Shown one piece after another: positions 63,388 through 64,000 of a stretch of DNA of 64,000 nt; position 1 is the stretch's first letter, and each line of letters starts with the position of its first letter. The notes beneath the pieces were generated by a model, which was given only the letters and a program-made list of their open reading frames with translations, was not told the origin of the DNA and searched no databases. The DNA comes from Pyropia yezoensis (lineage: Eukaryota > Rhodophyta > Bangiophyceae > Bangiales > Bangiaceae): NCBI GenBank assembly GCA_009829735.1, contig CM020620.1, positions 11,715,420 through 11,779,419 on the forward strand. Reading direction: 5' to 3'. The position numbers and the translations under genes were made by a program.

Positions 63388-63795
63388 ATGCAAGCAGACC
63401 CGGATCAAGAGGCAGACCGAAATTGGGTCATGGTCACTTGCGAATCCCCTGGGTTAGTAACCTTGCAACCCAATGAACGCTTGTGCCAACACAAGACTAT
63501 AGCAGTCGCCCGCGGTGTCGCAACCGTGAAGCCGGGCGAACCATTTTTGGGCAAGATCTGTAACTTCGGACCCGATACGGTGATCATCCGAAAAAGACCT
63601 ACAGTCGCATTTGCCAAATCCCATTTGGGGCAAGTGCTCACAGCACGCGCCGAGGAACGGGCCCCACCTTCCGCGGCCGCTGTCGAAGAGGCGCGAAATG
63701 CTCTCGAAGATATTGATCTCCACGATGCACCGGACTACTTGCATCAGCAAATCAAGGACATGCTCGCTAAGCACGGCAAGATGTGGGAAGTGTAG
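63388..63795 (+). CDS. retroelement segment between protease and reverse transcriptase
   Basis: 135 aa from ATG 63388. A beta-rich stretch (VTCESPGLVTLQPNERL, then FLGKICNFGPDTVIIRK) resembles the spacer between protease and reverse transcriptase in Ty3/gypsy-type pol. It ends with IKDMLAKHGKMWEV, close to the L...Y..vF sequence that normally leads into the polymerase, but a stop follows. Another frame change would be required, so this copy may be defective. No polymerase motif is visible in the last 200 bp. Confidence 0.5.
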   Translation: MQADPDQEADRNWVMVTCESPGLVTLQPNERLCQHKTIAVARGVATVKPGEPFLGKICNFGPDTVIIRKRPTVAFAKSHLGQVLTARAEERAPPSAAAVEEARNALEDIDLHDAPDYLHQQIKDMLAKHGKMWEV

Positions 63796-64000
63796 CTTCC
63801 CCGGCCCTGACTTCGCGTCGACCCGGGATGGCGACCAAGGGACACCAGGTGCCAGACCATGCCCGCCGTGTGGGGATGGCTGGCGGCCGTGGCCCGTGCC
63901 CGGCACTGGGATGCGGCGGACCACGCTACGCCCACGTGAGAGAGGGACTTCTGATGGGCTTTTGCATATTTGTGAGGGACTTGATTTGAGAGACATTGAG
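63796..64000. other. right edge after the last open retroelement frame
   Basis: No convincing coding sequence in any frame. Reverse transcriptase, if present, lies beyond the window. Confidence 0.4.

Noticed and set aside
1..64000. CRISPR arrays, rRNA genes, bacterial operons
   Set aside because: None seen; the introns and domain content are eukaryotic.

Overview
The window is nuclear DNA from a photosynthetic eukaryote, most likely a bangiophyte red alga of the Porphyra/Pyropia type. I infer this from very high G+C, compact genes with no introns or a few short ones (137-210 bp), proteins full of Ala/Gly/Pro low-complexity insertions, plastid-type proteins (ABC1-like kinase, SOQ1-like HAD hydrolase) and a hedgehog-type Hint domain. 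The species is not proven by the sequence.

Layout. At 1-2.1 kb, a minus-strand LTR retroelement enters from the left edge (LTR, primer-binding-site candidate, gag). 2.1-8.6 kb is gene-poor. 8.6-14 kb holds two adjacent transcription factor genes (two-finger C2H2, then bZIP) and a Trm5 tRNA m1G37 methyltransferase, all plus strand. 14.1-17.1 kb is a two-exon ABC1-like kinase (minus). 17.2-18.4 kb carries two kinds of inverted-repeat transposable element. 19.3-21.1 kb is a secreted tyrosinase-type copper protein with one intron. 21.1-23.8 kb is weakly coding. 23.8-25.9 kb is an RMP1/NEPRO-like nucleolar protein (plus), convergent with a bHLH-GAF regulator (26.5-29.2 kb, minus). 29.2-32.6 kb is repeat-rich and ends in a CA microsatellite. 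32.6-35.7 kb is a three-exon gene for a secreted DOMON plus copper type II monooxygenase fused to a hedgehog-type Hint domain. 35.7-40.4 kb is gene-poor. 40.4-46.1 kb is a SOS1-like Na+/H+ exchanger with a cyclic-nucleotide-binding tail. 46.5-47.8 kb is a HAD phosphatase. 48.7-51.2 kb is an EF-hand protein. 52.2-52.9 kb is a leucine-rich-repeat protein. 53.7-57.3 kb is a Vps52 homologue. 57.8-59.1 kb is a frame-broken gene candidate. 60.8 kb to the right edge is a second, different LTR retroelement (plus strand).

The genes look like ordinary housekeeping, regulatory and extracellular genes rather than one pathway. Three reading frames (RMP1/NEPRO-like, bHLH-GAF and the 58-kb candidate) break at or beside G or C homopolymers, so either the assembly or the organism slips at such tracts. 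The most unusual single gene is the Hint-tailed copper monooxygenase: all six copper ligands of the PHM/DBH family are visible, followed by an autoprocessing-type domain. The clearest unexplained DNA structure is a nested pair of hairpins at 17.25-17.49 kb.
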